30,962 nucleotides of DNA from an uncultured Collinsella sp. (GTDB lineage: Bacteria > Actinomycetota > Coriobacteriia > Coriobacteriales > Coriobacteriaceae): the NCBI GenBank assembly GCA_905207425.1, contig CAJLLB010000008.1, positions 1 through 30,962 on the forward strand, read 5' to 3'. The notes beneath the pieces are model-generated. The model did no database searches and was not told the origin of the DNA. It saw nothing but the letters and a program-made list of their open reading frames with translations. Positions within the stretch are counted from its first letter, which is position 1. Every line of letters begins with the position of its first letter. Positions 15,047 to 22,795 of the stretch are shown here, piece after piece. The position numbers and the translations under genes are program-made.

Positions 15047-15619
15047 ATGTCTCAGAACACCACCGCCACCCAGCCCCGCACCGTCCAGACCGCCGACCGT
15101 GGCAAACTCGATGTCCGCGCCCTCGTCCTGCTTGCCATCCTGCTCGCCGCCGGCTTCATCCTCAACTTCACCGTCGGCAAGGCCATCTCGGGCATCTCGG
15201 GCGGCATGATCAGCCCCGAGTTCATCATCTCGGCCTTCTGCCTCACCATCCTGGTCGTTCGCCCCAACATCGGCCAGGCGCTCGTCATCGGCCTCATCTC
15301 GGCTGCCGTGATCCAGATCACCACCACTTCGCCGTTCGTCGATTTTGCCGCCGAGGGCATCGCCGCCATGCTCATGGCCGGCATCGTCAACGCCGCCGGC
15401 AAGAACGGTCAAATCAAGCCCGCCATCGCCATTGTCGCAACCTTCCTGACCACATTTGCCTCCGGCGTCATCTTCATGGTCATCAAGATGGCCATGCTCG
15501 GCGTGGTAGGCGAGCTCGCCGCCGCCATGCTGCCCGTCGTTGCCATGACCGCCGTCTTTAACGCCATTCTGGTCGGCGCCCTCTACCTGCCCATCCAGAA
15601 GGCCCTTAGGCTCAACTAA
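15047..15619 (+). CDS. ECF-type S component, probable tryptophan-specific (TrpP-like)
   Basis: A 190-residue membrane protein with about six hydrophobic segments, the size and layout of the substrate-binding subunit of an energy-coupling factor transporter. After a polar N-terminus of about 22 residues come ALVLLAILLAAGFILNF and further helices, with GGMISPEFIISAFCL and a TTTSPFVDF loop. The overall pattern resembles what I remember of the TrpP tryptophan transporter family of Firmicutes, but no alignment was run. The ATG at 15047 follows AAAAGGA; an upstream in-frame TTG lacks support. Specificity for Trp is inferred from the Trp leader peptide upstream. The energising subunits follow after a palindromic element. 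A different aromatic or indole-type substrate is possible. Confidence 0.8.
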   Translation: MSQNTTATQPRTVQTADRGKLDVRALVLLAILLAAGFILNFTVGKAISGISGGMISPEFIISAFCLTILVVRPNIGQALVIGLISAAVIQITTTSPFVDFAAEGIAAMLMAGIVNAAGKNGQIKPAIAIVATFLTTFASGVIFMVIKMAMLGVVGELAAAMLPVVAMTAVFNAILVGALYLPIQKALRLN

Positions 15620-15625
15620 CCCGCT

Positions 15626-15726
15626 CGGCTTTACGAGCCACCCCATCTTGGCGTTAATTCGTCGCTCGCGTACCCAAGTACGCTTCGCTCCTCTTTCGCG
15701 CCAACCTGGGGCCCCTCGTAAAGCCG
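15626..15726. repeat. About 100-bp palindromic (REP/MITE-like) intergenic element
   Basis: The outer arms CGGCTTTACGAG (15626-15637) and CTCGTAAAGCCG (15715-15726) are perfect complements. Inside, TTGGCG (15648-15653) pairs with CGCCAA (15699-15704), with CCCCA/TGGGG next to them. A central hairpin is GCGTAC-CCAA-GTACGC (15668-15683). This makes one long cruciform with a side hairpin, between two genes of one transporter. It looks like a mobile palindromic repeat, but a second copy would be needed to prove it. Confidence 0.7.
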
Positions 15727-15769
15727 TCTCCGTGCTTCACCACCAAAGACTGTCCCAAACAACGAGCTT

Positions 15770-15813
15770 TTGGGGACGTTCTTAAACGACTGGTCATTTA
15801 AGAACGTCCCCAA
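15770..15813. repeat. 17-bp perfect inverted repeat immediately upstream of the ABC ATPase gene
   Basis: Arms at 15770-15786 (begins TTGGGGACGTTC) and 15797-15813 are perfect reverse complements with a 10-base loop. It ends 18 bases before the ATPase start. GGGGAC/GTCCCC-ended palindromes of this kind often occur as dispersed repeats near IS200-like (REP-associated) transposases in other bacteria. Here it could act as an attenuator between S and A genes. Confidence 0.7.
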
Positions 15814-15831
15814 TGACTATGAAAGGTATCC

Positions 15832-17583
15832 ATGGAAACGATCATCAACGTCGACGATGTCTCGTTCTCCTATGGCACGCAGACCGAGCAGACGCTCAGC
15901 CACATTTCGCTCAGCGTGAACAAGGGAGATTTCATCGGCATCATCGGGCCCTCGGGCGCCGGCAAGTCCACGCTTGCCGCCTGCCTGTCAGGTGCCGTGC
16001 CCCACCACTACACCGGCACGTTCTTTGGGTCCGTCATGGTTGACGGCCACGACACCTGCGAGGTCTCGCTGACCGACGTGTCGCAAATCGTCGGCAGCGT
16101 GCTGCAGGATATCGACACGCAGATGGTCGCTTCGATCGTCGAGGACGAGATGCTCTTTGGCCTCGAGAACTTTGGCGTTCCCCACGACAAGATCGAGCAG
16201 CGCTTGAGCGAAACGCTCGAGACCGTCGGCATCAGCGACCAGCGTGACCGCGAGATCGCCACCCTCTCGGGCGGACAGAAGCAAAAGGTGGCCATCGCCG
16301 CCATCCTCGCCATGCGTCCGCGCGTCTTGGTTCTCGACGAGCCCACCGCGGCACTCGACCCCGCCAGCTCCACGCTGGTCTTCGAGACGCTGCGTGAGGC
16401 AAACCGCACACTTGGAATCACCATCGTCGTCGTTGAGCAAAAGGTCGCCCTACTCTCGGAGTACTGCAACCGCGTGCTCGTGCTCAACCATGGCGAAATC
16501 GCGCTGCAGGGCGAGCCACACGAGGTCTTCGCGCATACCGACGAGCTCCGTGCCATCGGCGTCGACTGCCCTCGCGTCACGCGTATCTTCAATAGCCTCG
16601 AGGCCGATGGCCTGGTAAGCGGTACCCCCTGCTTGGATGTCGATGAGGCCGAGCGCCTGATTTCGGGCATCGTCGACCCCGCACACGCGGCCATCGAAGC
16701 CCAAGCGCCTGCCGGTTCCCCGCATGCGCCGTCGTTGCGCCCTCATGCCAAGGACGCAGAACCCGTACTCACCTTCGACCATGTTGAGTTTGCCTATCCC
16801 AATGGCGGCGCCGCCGTACACGACCTTAGCCTGACGCTCTATCCCGGCGAGCTCGTGGGCATCGTCGGCCAGAACGGTGCCGGCAAGACCACGCTCACCA
16901 AGCTGCTCACGGGTCTGCTCAAGCCCGCCTCGGGCAGCGTGCGCGTCACGGGACTGGATACTGCAACCGTCCCCACGAGCCGCATTGCCCGCGAGGTCGC
17001 AACCCTCTTCCAAAACCCCGACCGCCAGATCTGCAAGGACACCGTGCTCGACGAGGTCGCCTTTGGCCTGGAGCTTGCCGGCATCGACCGTGCCGAGGCG
17101 CTGCGTCGCGCCCAGCTCGTCATCGACCGCTTTGGCTTGCCGGCCGACGAGGCGCCCTTCTCGCTCTCGCGCGGTCAGCGACAAATGGTGGCGCTTGCCT
17201 CCGTCGTAGTGGTTGAGCCCAAGATCGTCGTGCTCGACGAGCCCACGAGCGGCCTTGATTACCGCGAGTGCATGACCGTCATGGAAACGGTGCGCACCAT
17301 GGCCGAGCGTGGTTGCGCCGTTATCATGGTCTGCCACGATATGGAAGTCGTCTCGGATTTTGCCGAGCGCATCGTGGTGATGGCCGACGGTCGCATCCTC
17401 GACCGCGGCCGCACGCACGAGCTATTCTCGAACATCGATCTCATGCGGCGTGCCTACGTGGAGCCTCCCCAGGTTATTGAACTCTCGCGCCGTCTGGCAT
17501 CTTCCGTCTCGCCCGCTTTTGCGCAGGTGAGCGAGGTCACCGATGTCGTTCGAATTACCAAGGAGATGGTCCACCGTGGTTAA
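15832..17583 (+). CDS. ECF transporter ATPase, two ABC domains fused (EcfA1-EcfA2 type)
   Basis: Energises substrate import: a single 583-residue chain with two nucleotide-binding domains. Domain 1 has Walker A GPSGAGKST (39-47), signature LSGGQ (145-149), Walker B with LDEPTAALD, and VVVEQK at 200-205, where the switch His is replaced by Gln203. Domain 2 has Walker A GQNGAGKTT (346-354), signature LSRGQ (445-449), LDEPTSGLD and a normal switch His502 (VCHDM). In a head-to-tail dimer one ATP site (Walker A2 + LSGGQ) would be canonical and the other (Walker A1, Gln, LSRGQ) degenerate. The ATG follows GAAAGG. The stop overlaps the start of the ecfT-like gene. Confidence 0.93.
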   Translation: METIINVDDVSFSYGTQTEQTLSHISLSVNKGDFIGIIGPSGAGKSTLAACLSGAVPHHYTGTFFGSVMVDGHDTCEVSLTDVSQIVGSVLQDIDTQMVASIVEDEMLFGLENFGVPHDKIEQRLSETLETVGISDQRDREIATLSGGQKQKVAIAAILAMRPRVLVLDEPTAALDPASSTLVFETLREANRTLGITIVVVEQKVALLSEYCNRVLVLNHGEIALQGEPHEVFAHTDELRAIGVDCPRVTRIFNSLEADGLVSGTPCLDVDEAERLISGIVDPAHAAIEAQAPAGSPHAPSLRPHAKDAEPVLTFDHVEFAYPNGGAAVHDLSLTLYPGELVGIVGQNGAGKTTLTKLLTGLLKPASGSVRVTGLDTATVPTSRIAREVATLFQNPDRQICKDTVLDEVAFGLELAGIDRAEALRRAQLVIDRFGLPADEAPFSLSRGQRQMVALASVVVVEPKIVVLDEPTSGLDYRECMTVMETVRTMAERGCAVIMVCHDMEVVSDFAERIVVMADGRILDRGRTHELFSNIDLMRRAYVEPPQVIELSRRLASSVSPAFAQVSEVTDVVRITKEMVHRG

Positions 17584-18322
17584 CGTCATCGACTACATGC
17601 CGGGCGATACGCTACTGCATCGCCTGAACCCCGTCGTCAAACTGGGCCTCGCCGCCGCCATCATCGTCGGCATCTTCTTGTCCGACACCTACGTGGCGCT
17701 GCTGGGCTTTTTGGCACTCACCCTTGCGCTGGGCGCCTATGCCGGCGTCGTCGACCGTCTGTTCTCGCTGCTCAAGTTGCTGATCCCGCTCGCGCTTATC
17801 ATGCTGGTGCTCCAGCTGGCCTTTATGCGCGATGGCAACGTGGTGTGGGGCTTTATCACCGACACGGGCCTCATCACGGGATCGAAGGCCTGTCTGCGCC
17901 TACTGGGTGTGGCGTTACCACTCATCCTCATGCTCATGGTGACCAAGCTCAACGACCTTGCCAACGCCTGCGTCGAGGTGCTGCACGTGCCGTATCGCTA
18001 TGCCTTCACCTTTACCACGGCGCTGCGCTTTGTGCCGGTGTTTGGTCAGGAGATGAACGCCATCATGGAGGCGCAGACCGCACGCGGCGTCGAGTACGAC
18101 ACCAAGAACCCCATCAAGAAGCTTAAGCTCATGCTGCCACTGTGCGTGCCACTGCTCATCTCGAGCGTGGGCAAGACCGATGCCACAGCCTTGGCGGCAG
18201 AACAGCGCGGCTTCTATCTGCGTACGCGCGCCAGCTCGTACAAGCGCTACCCCATCAAGGGCCTGGACATCGCCGTGCTCATCGTCAGCATCGCCCCCAT
18301 CGCCATCGGCTTCCTGTTCTAG
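17576..18322 (+). CDS. ecfT: ECF transporter transmembrane coupling subunit (EcfT)
   Basis: A 248-residue membrane protein that couples the ATPases to the S component. It has the EcfT layout: about four or five hydrophobic segments in the first 150 residues, then a cytoplasmic helical region with two Arg-Gly coupling motifs, TARGVEYD and AEQRGFYLR, where family members carry Ala-Arg-Gly-type motifs. A hydrophobic end completes it. The start is the GTG at 17576, with AAGGAG ten bases upstream inside the ATPase gene; the overlap of 8 bases implies coupled translation. An earlier in-frame start at 17543 would overlap the ATPase by 40 bases and lacks a ribosome binding site. A strong terminator follows. 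With one dedicated S gene upstream, this looks like a group I ECF system. Confidence 0.92.
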   Translation: MVNVIDYMPGDTLLHRLNPVVKLGLAAAIIVGIFLSDTYVALLGFLALTLALGAYAGVVDRLFSLLKLLIPLALIMLVLQLAFMRDGNVVWGFITDTGLITGSKACLRLLGVALPLILMLMVTKLNDLANACVEVLHVPYRYAFTFTTALRFVPVFGQEMNAIMEAQTARGVEYDTKNPIKKLKLMLPLCVPLLISSVGKTDATALAAEQRGFYLRTRASSYKRYPIKGLDIAVLIVSIAPIAIGFLF

Positions 18323-18351
18323 TTCACCACCGACAGCAACCGCCCAACGCA

Positions 18352-18388
18352 AAAGGCCTCGGCTCGCACCAAACGAGCCGAGGCCTTT
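18352..18388. terminator. Bidirectional terminator between EcfT and the racemase gene
   Basis: AAAGGCCTCGGCTCG (18352-18366) pairs perfectly over 15 bp with its complement at 18374-18388, with A and T ends on both sides. It lies between convergent genes. Confidence 0.92.
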
Positions 18389-18447
18389 ACTGTTTCACCA
18401 GATAAAACCTACCAAAATTAACCTGTCCCTTTTTGGCGGGTCGGAAG

Positions 18448-19194
18448 CTAGAGGCGGTAGGGGGCGCCGCTGCGGATGATGGATTCGCGCACCAGGACAT
18501 CCATGGCGTCGAGGGTGATCTCGGGCATCTCTCGGTACTTTTGCAGCACCGAGAGCTCGGTGCAGGCCAGAATGACGCGGTCGCAGCCGCTACGGGCGAA
18601 CTCCCACATCACGCGGTCGAACTTATCCATATCGGGCTCACGTCCGGCCTTCACATCATCGTAGATAAGCGACATCACATCGTTCTGACGTTTCTCGCTG
18701 GGATAGACGACCTCAACACCCGCAGCCTTACATTCGCGGCCGTAGACGCCCGCGCCCACGGTTCCGTCGGTGCCCATGATGCCAATCTTGTGCACCGGCT
18801 CGGCCGGCATACTCAGGTTGGGGTCGAACTCGCACTCCCCCATCACCGCACCGGCCAGAGCATAGCGCACCGACTCACGCGGCATGTGGATAATCGGCAC
18901 CTTCGTAAACGACTGGATCTGGTCGTAGAAGTAGTGTGACGTGTTGCAGGGAATAGCAATGTGCGCACAGCCCAGCGACTCGAGTGCCTGGGCACACTCT
19001 TTCATGGTCGCCAGCAGTTTGGCATGCTCGCCGGTCTTAATGGCCAGCGTGCGGTCGGGCATGGTCGACTTGGAGAGTACCACCATGTCGATATGTTCCT
19101 GATCGCAGGCAGCAGCCGTATGACGCACCACCTGGTCGTAGTAATACGACGTGGCCTCGGCGCCCATGCCGCCGATAACTCCCAGCTTTTCCAT
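18448..19194 (-). CDS. Aspartate/glutamate racemase family protein, probable D-Asp supplier
   Basis: A PLP-independent amino-acid racemase of 248 residues. The two catalytic cysteines of the family are present: Cys83 in IPCNTSH and Cys211 in ILACTELS. The N-terminal GVIGGMGAEAT and the MPDRT segment are typical of aspartate racemases. The ATG at 19194 has GGAGG about five bases upstream; longer in-frame starts are not supported. The gene lies 84 bases downstream of a D-aspartate-ligase-like gene on the same strand, the same pairing known from Enterococcus faecium (racemase plus Asl ligase). This makes L-Asp to D-Asp conversion the likely reaction. Confidence 0.88.
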   Translation of the reverse strand: MEKLGVIGGMGAEATSYYYDQVVRHTAAACDQEHIDMVVLSKSTMPDRTLAIKTGEHAKLLATMKECAQALESLGCAHIAIPCNTSHYFYDQIQSFTKVPIIHMPRESVRYALAGAVMGECEFDPNLSMPAEPVHKIGIMGTDGTVGAGVYGRECKAAGVEVVYPSEKRQNDVMSLIYDDVKAGREPDMDKFDRVMWEFARSGCDRVILACTELSVLQKYREMPEITLDAMDVLVRESIIRSGAPYRL

Positions 19195-19278
19195 CGCCGC
19201 CTCCTTGGTGACGCTTGCGCAATTGCGCGTATCATACCCGCGCCCGCCCGATGCAAACCGGACGGGCGCCGCGCTCAT

Positions 19279-20535
19279 CTACTTGTAATACGTCTTGAAC
19301 AGCTTAAAGTGGCGCAGCTTGGTGTGCCACATGCGCAGCCAGCGGTTAAAGACAAAGTCACCCTTCATAAACGAAGGGTCGGCGCCCTTGCCTTCCTTGT
19401 CCAGGCGATGCACCTTAGCGCGCAGCTCGGGATCCTTGACGTACTTGTCGACGACGCCCATGGGGACGACCATCCACAGGGCCTCGTCCTGAGCCGTCAC
19501 AAACTCCGGCTCAAACGGACGGTTGAACACATACTCGTCCACCACATACTTGGCAACGTTAAAGCCGCTGTTGGTAACGTAGTAGTTGCTGCGGCCCTGG
19601 CGCGTGTTGAAATCGAAGAACTTAAACGAGCCGTCGCGCTCGTCGTACTTTACGTCAAAGTTGGAATAGCCCACAAAGTGAAGGTCCTCGAGCAACTTAC
19701 GCACGCCGCCCATGAGCTCGTCGTTGGGCTCGGTAATGATACAGGCATGGTTGCCGACACCGTGGGGCTGATGCTCCTCGAGCAGCACATGGCCCAGGCA
19801 CATCATGCGGACCTTACCGTTGCGGTCGGAATAGCTGGTGAGCACGCGCATGTACTCGTCGTTGCCGGGCACGCGATCCTGCAAGATCAGGTCGTCGGTG
19901 TAGCCGCTGGCATACGAGTCGCGAATGACCTGTTCCAGCTCGGCGCGGTCGGCAATCTCATAGGCCTTCTTCTGGCCCTCGAACTCATGCTGCCACCACA
20001 TGATGCCGTCAGAAGGCTTCAGAATCATCGGGTAAGGAAAATCAATCTGGTCGAGCACTTCGGCAGGCGCCTCACCCTGGGCATTGAGCATCGCCTTGGT
20101 AAAGGTAAACGTGTGCGGATAGGGCACGCCATGCTTCTCGCACAGCTCGTAGAAGATCTCCTTCTTCTGGCACTGCTCGAGCATGCTGTAGGGCGCGTAG
20201 GGAGCGACGATGTTATCCGCCAGCTCATGAGCATCCTTGGCTTGAGCCACGAGAGCGACATAGTTGTCGCCGCAGCCCACAAGGACAATAGTCTTGTCGG
20301 CATGCGCTTGGGCAATGCCGTTGACGGTTTTGAGCATCACGGGCATGGTGTCGATATCCACGTTGGGCGTGTAGTCGATAATCTGGCTGCGGTACGCGGG
20401 ACCCGTCTGATACTTGCCAAAGACCAGACTCTTGACCTGGTACTCCTCGTAGAAGGCGCGCGCCACCGAATAGGCGTTGATGTCGCCACCAAGCAGCACG
20501 GGAATGAACTCGCGCTCTGTAAATTGCAATGCCAT
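19279..20535 (-). CDS. ATP-grasp D-aspartate ligase-like protein (Asl type)
   Basis: A 418-residue ATP-grasp carboxylate-amine ligase. The N-terminus (EFIPVLLGGDINAYSVAR, then CGDNYVALVAQ and YELCEKHGVPYP) closely resembles the Enterococcus faecium D-aspartate ligase, which adds D-Asp to the side-chain amine of the stem-peptide diamino acid. ATP-grasp features include the MILKPSDG segment, a DRVPGNDEYM block and FFDFNTRQGRSNYY near the metal/nucleotide site. The ATG follows AGGAAG. A racemase gene lies downstream. Collinsella and relatives are described as having cross-bridged type A4 walls with Orn or Lys and Asp, which fits. Substrate assignment is from remembered similarity, not an alignment. 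Confidence 0.85.
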   Translation of the reverse strand: MALQFTEREFIPVLLGGDINAYSVARAFYEEYQVKSLVFGKYQTGPAYRSQIIDYTPNVDIDTMPVMLKTVNGIAQAHADKTIVLVGCGDNYVALVAQAKDAHELADNIVAPYAPYSMLEQCQKKEIFYELCEKHGVPYPHTFTFTKAMLNAQGEAPAEVLDQIDFPYPMILKPSDGIMWWQHEFEGQKKAYEIADRAELEQVIRDSYASGYTDDLILQDRVPGNDEYMRVLTSYSDRNGKVRMMCLGHVLLEEHQPHGVGNHACIITEPNDELMGGVRKLLEDLHFVGYSNFDVKYDERDGSFKFFDFNTRQGRSNYYVTNSGFNVAKYVVDEYVFNRPFEPEFVTAQDEALWMVVPMGVVDKYVKDPELRAKVHRLDKEGKGADPSFMKGDFVFNRWLRMWHTKLRHFKLFKTYYK

Positions 20536-20755
20536 GGAAACTTCCTATCATGAACTGCCCACACAACGGGCGGTCTTTGCGCAACTGATTTATTCTAGCG
20601 TGCCAAGCCGCCGGCGCCCAAAGCTCCACCGTATCTATGGCAATCGACGTAATCGTCCAGCACGAAGACGGCGCTCACCGTTGTATGACAATGGGCAATG
20701 AACCTACCATTGTTGTAGGATTCAACATGTTGCCCGCCCCGTCGAAAGGTGCACC

Positions 20756-21388
20756 GTGCCCCAGGCTCATCCGATCAACAACCCCATCATTGACGCCGCC
20801 AAGCGCGAACTTGCGGATCGTGCCCAGACGGCAGTTCCCCTACGCACCGCAAACGATGCTTACAACGGGCCTGCCCGTATCGTCTCAATCAACACGTCGG
20901 AGCACAAAGGCACTCGCAAGTCGCCCGTCGCCGATGGACGCGACACCGTCATCGAGCAATTTGGCCTCGCTACCGATGCGCACGCCGGACATTGGCACCG
21001 CCAGGTCTCTTTTTTAGCCGCGGAGTCCATCCAGACGGCGCAGGCACGCGGGCTCGACGTACACGAGGGTGACTTTGGAGAGAACTTCACCACGCAAGGC
21101 ATCAATCTACTCTCGCTCCCCCTGGGAACGCAGCTCAAGATTGGCAACGATGTCCTGGTCGAAATCAGTCAGATCGGTAAGGTCTGCCACACCCGCTGTG
21201 CCATCTACTATCTCGCCGGCGACTGCATCTTTCCCCACGAGGGCGTTTTTGGCGTGGTGCTAAAGGGCGGAGAGGTCCATACCGGCGACGAAATCCAGGT
21301 GGTCAAGCTCGGCGACGGCACTTGCTCGTTCACCCCCGCCGAGGCGCTCGAAGAGATTGAGCAGGCTCGCCAGGAGGGCACGCTGTAG
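20756..21388 (+). CDS. MOSC domain protein
   Basis: A 210-residue protein with a MOSC (molybdenum cofactor sulfurase C-terminal) fold: ARIVSINTSEHKGTRK, LATDAHAGHWHRQVSFL, GDFGENFTTQGI, and a cysteine-bearing GKVCHTRCAIYY segment followed by a further Cys. MOSC proteins bind or transfer sulfur or handle molybdenum cofactor; single-domain versions have no settled role. No other molybdenum cofactor gene is in the window. The start is a GTG at 20756 after GAAAGG; an ATG upstream in another frame is not supported. It diverges from the ligase gene across 220 bases, which contain ACAATGG/CCATTGT inverted sequences and no other gene. Confidence 0.88.
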   Translation: MPQAHPINNPIIDAAKRELADRAQTAVPLRTANDAYNGPARIVSINTSEHKGTRKSPVADGRDTVIEQFGLATDAHAGHWHRQVSFLAAESIQTAQARGLDVHEGDFGENFTTQGINLLSLPLGTQLKIGNDVLVEISQIGKVCHTRCAIYYLAGDCIFPHEGVFGVVLKGGEVHTGDEIQVVKLGDGTCSFTPAEALEEIEQARQEGTL

Positions 21389-21515
21389 TTGTAAAACCCC
21401 ACGTTGAGATAGCTTTTACAGCCCAAAGCTCCTCTTAAACAGGCCCCCGTAACGTTAAAGTTGAACTCTATGGTTTCTCAACAATTCATCATAACTGCAG
21501 GTCAAAGCCAAAGCC

Positions 21516-21552
21516 TCAAGTTCAACTTGACCCTTTGGAACCTTTAAGGTTC
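21516..21552. promoter_or_regulatory. Two phased palindromes upstream of the wall hydrolase gene
   Basis: TCAAGTT-C-AACTTGA (21516-21530) and GAACCTT-T-AAGGTTC (21538-21552) are each perfect 7+1+7 palindromes whose centres are 22 bases apart, about two helical turns. Further half-sites (AAGTTGAAC near 21457, TTCAAGTTGA at 21550) surround them. They lie 70-105 bases before the ATG, with a possible -10 TAGAAT at 21575. This suggests a dimeric regulator binding cooperatively. Confidence 0.5.
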
Positions 21553-21622
21553 AAGTTGAGGTCGAAAGCAGTAGTAGAATACCGTTCGAACCATAACCTA
21601 CGATTGATTGCAGAGGGACTGG

Positions 21623-22756
21623 ATGCAGCATTCGAATCATCGCACCGCAGCGCTCATTGCGTCGAAGCCGGCTCGTATCATCACGAGCGCCGCGCTCGCC
21701 GTTGCGCTGACGGCCTCGCCGATGCTCTCCCCCGTTGCGGCGTATGCCGCCTCGCAGGCAACGCAGGACCAGCTTTCCGCAGCCCAGCAGAAGATCGAAG
21801 CCGCCACGAGCGCCTACAACGACGCCCGCACCAAACTCGATGACCTGCAAAAGCAGATTGACTCCAATGAGGCAAGCATCGAGGAAATCGAGGCTAAGCT
21901 TCCCGAGCAGCAGGCCAAGGCAAGCTCCGCCATGCGCGATCTGTACAAGTATCAGAAGGGCACCAATCCCATCGTGAGCTTCCTGGTCAACGCGCAGAGC
22001 CTGGGTGAGTTCATCACGACCTGCAAATACACCAACCAGATCACGAGCTCGAGCGTCGACGAGATCGAAGAGCTCAATAACATGCAAACCGAACTCGAGC
22101 AGAACAAGGCCGAGCTCCAGCAAGCCAAGTCTCAGCTTGAGGCAGAGCAGAAAAACGCCGAGGATGCGCTGGCGCAGGCCCAGCAGCTCCGCAGCGAGGC
22201 ACAGGCAAAAGCAGAGCAGGAAAATGCCGCCGAGCTTGCCAAGCTTGAGGCCGATAAGGCCGCTGCCGCCGAGAAGCTCTCGGGCGAGGGCGTAAGCGGC
22301 AGCAATTCCAGCAGCCAGGCCACCAACACCAACACCACCATCGACACCACGGTGAACAACGCCAATACCGGTAGCTCCGATTACGATTCGTTCATTAATG
22401 AGTGGACGAGCCGCATCGACAATTATCTCGCCGGCTCCCCCATGGCAGGCCAGGGCTACAACTTTGCCGTCGCCGCTTGGAATACCGGTGTCGACCCCCG
22501 TTGGTCCCCCGCCATCGCCTGCATCGAGAGCACAAAGGGTGCTTATTGCGCCAATTCTTATAACGCCTGGGGCTGGAGTGCGCGTGGCGGCGGTTGGCGC
22601 AGCTTTGGCAGCTGGAGCGAGGGCATCTCCGCTCACGTTGCCTATCTGGGCGCCAACTACGGCTCCACCCTTACCCCGGCTGCGGCCAAAAAGTACTGCC
22701 CGCCCACGTGGCAGGACTGGTACAACAAAGTCGCCGCTCAGATGAACCGCATCTAA
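21623..22756 (+). CDS. Secreted coiled-coil peptidoglycan hydrolase with lysozyme-like domain
   Basis: A 377-residue secreted protein. Residues 1-43 are a signal peptide (basic start, hydrophobic core, AYA cleavage). Residues about 45-215 form a long Glu/Gln/Lys/Ala-rich coiled coil resembling the N-terminal half of PcsB/CwlO-type proteins, with an MRDLYKYQKG segment. A Ser/Asn/Thr-rich linker follows (about 225-255). The C-terminal 110 residues look like a lysozyme-fold domain: GQGYNFAVAAWNTGVDPRW, a likely catalytic Glu in ACIESTKG, NAWGWSARGGGWRSFGSW and a final YCPPTWQDWY. It probably cleaves glycan strands at division or during growth. The start is the ATG at 21623 with GAGGG upstream; a TTG five codons earlier is unlikely. 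Confidence 0.85.
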   Translation: MQHSNHRTAALIASKPARIITSAALAVALTASPMLSPVAAYAASQATQDQLSAAQQKIEAATSAYNDARTKLDDLQKQIDSNEASIEEIEAKLPEQQAKASSAMRDLYKYQKGTNPIVSFLVNAQSLGEFITTCKYTNQITSSSVDEIEELNNMQTELEQNKAELQQAKSQLEAEQKNAEDALAQAQQLRSEAQAKAEQENAAELAKLEADKAAAAEKLSGEGVSGSNSSSQATNTNTTIDTTVNNANTGSSDYDSFINEWTSRIDNYLAGSPMAGQGYNFAVAAWNTGVDPRWSPAIACIESTKGAYCANSYNAWGWSARGGGWRSFGSWSEGISAHVAYLGANYGSTLTPAAAKKYCPPTWQDWYNKVAAQMNRI

Positions 22757-22766
22757 GTGCAACTGC

Positions 22767-22795
22767 AAAGGGCCCCAACGGGGCCCTTTTCTTTT
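22767..22795 (+). terminator. Intrinsic terminator of the wall hydrolase gene
   Basis: AAAGGGCCCC (22767-22776) pairs with GGGGCCCTTT (22780-22789), followed by TCTTTT. It touches the stop codon of the convergent kinase gene, so it may serve both directions. Confidence 0.9.
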
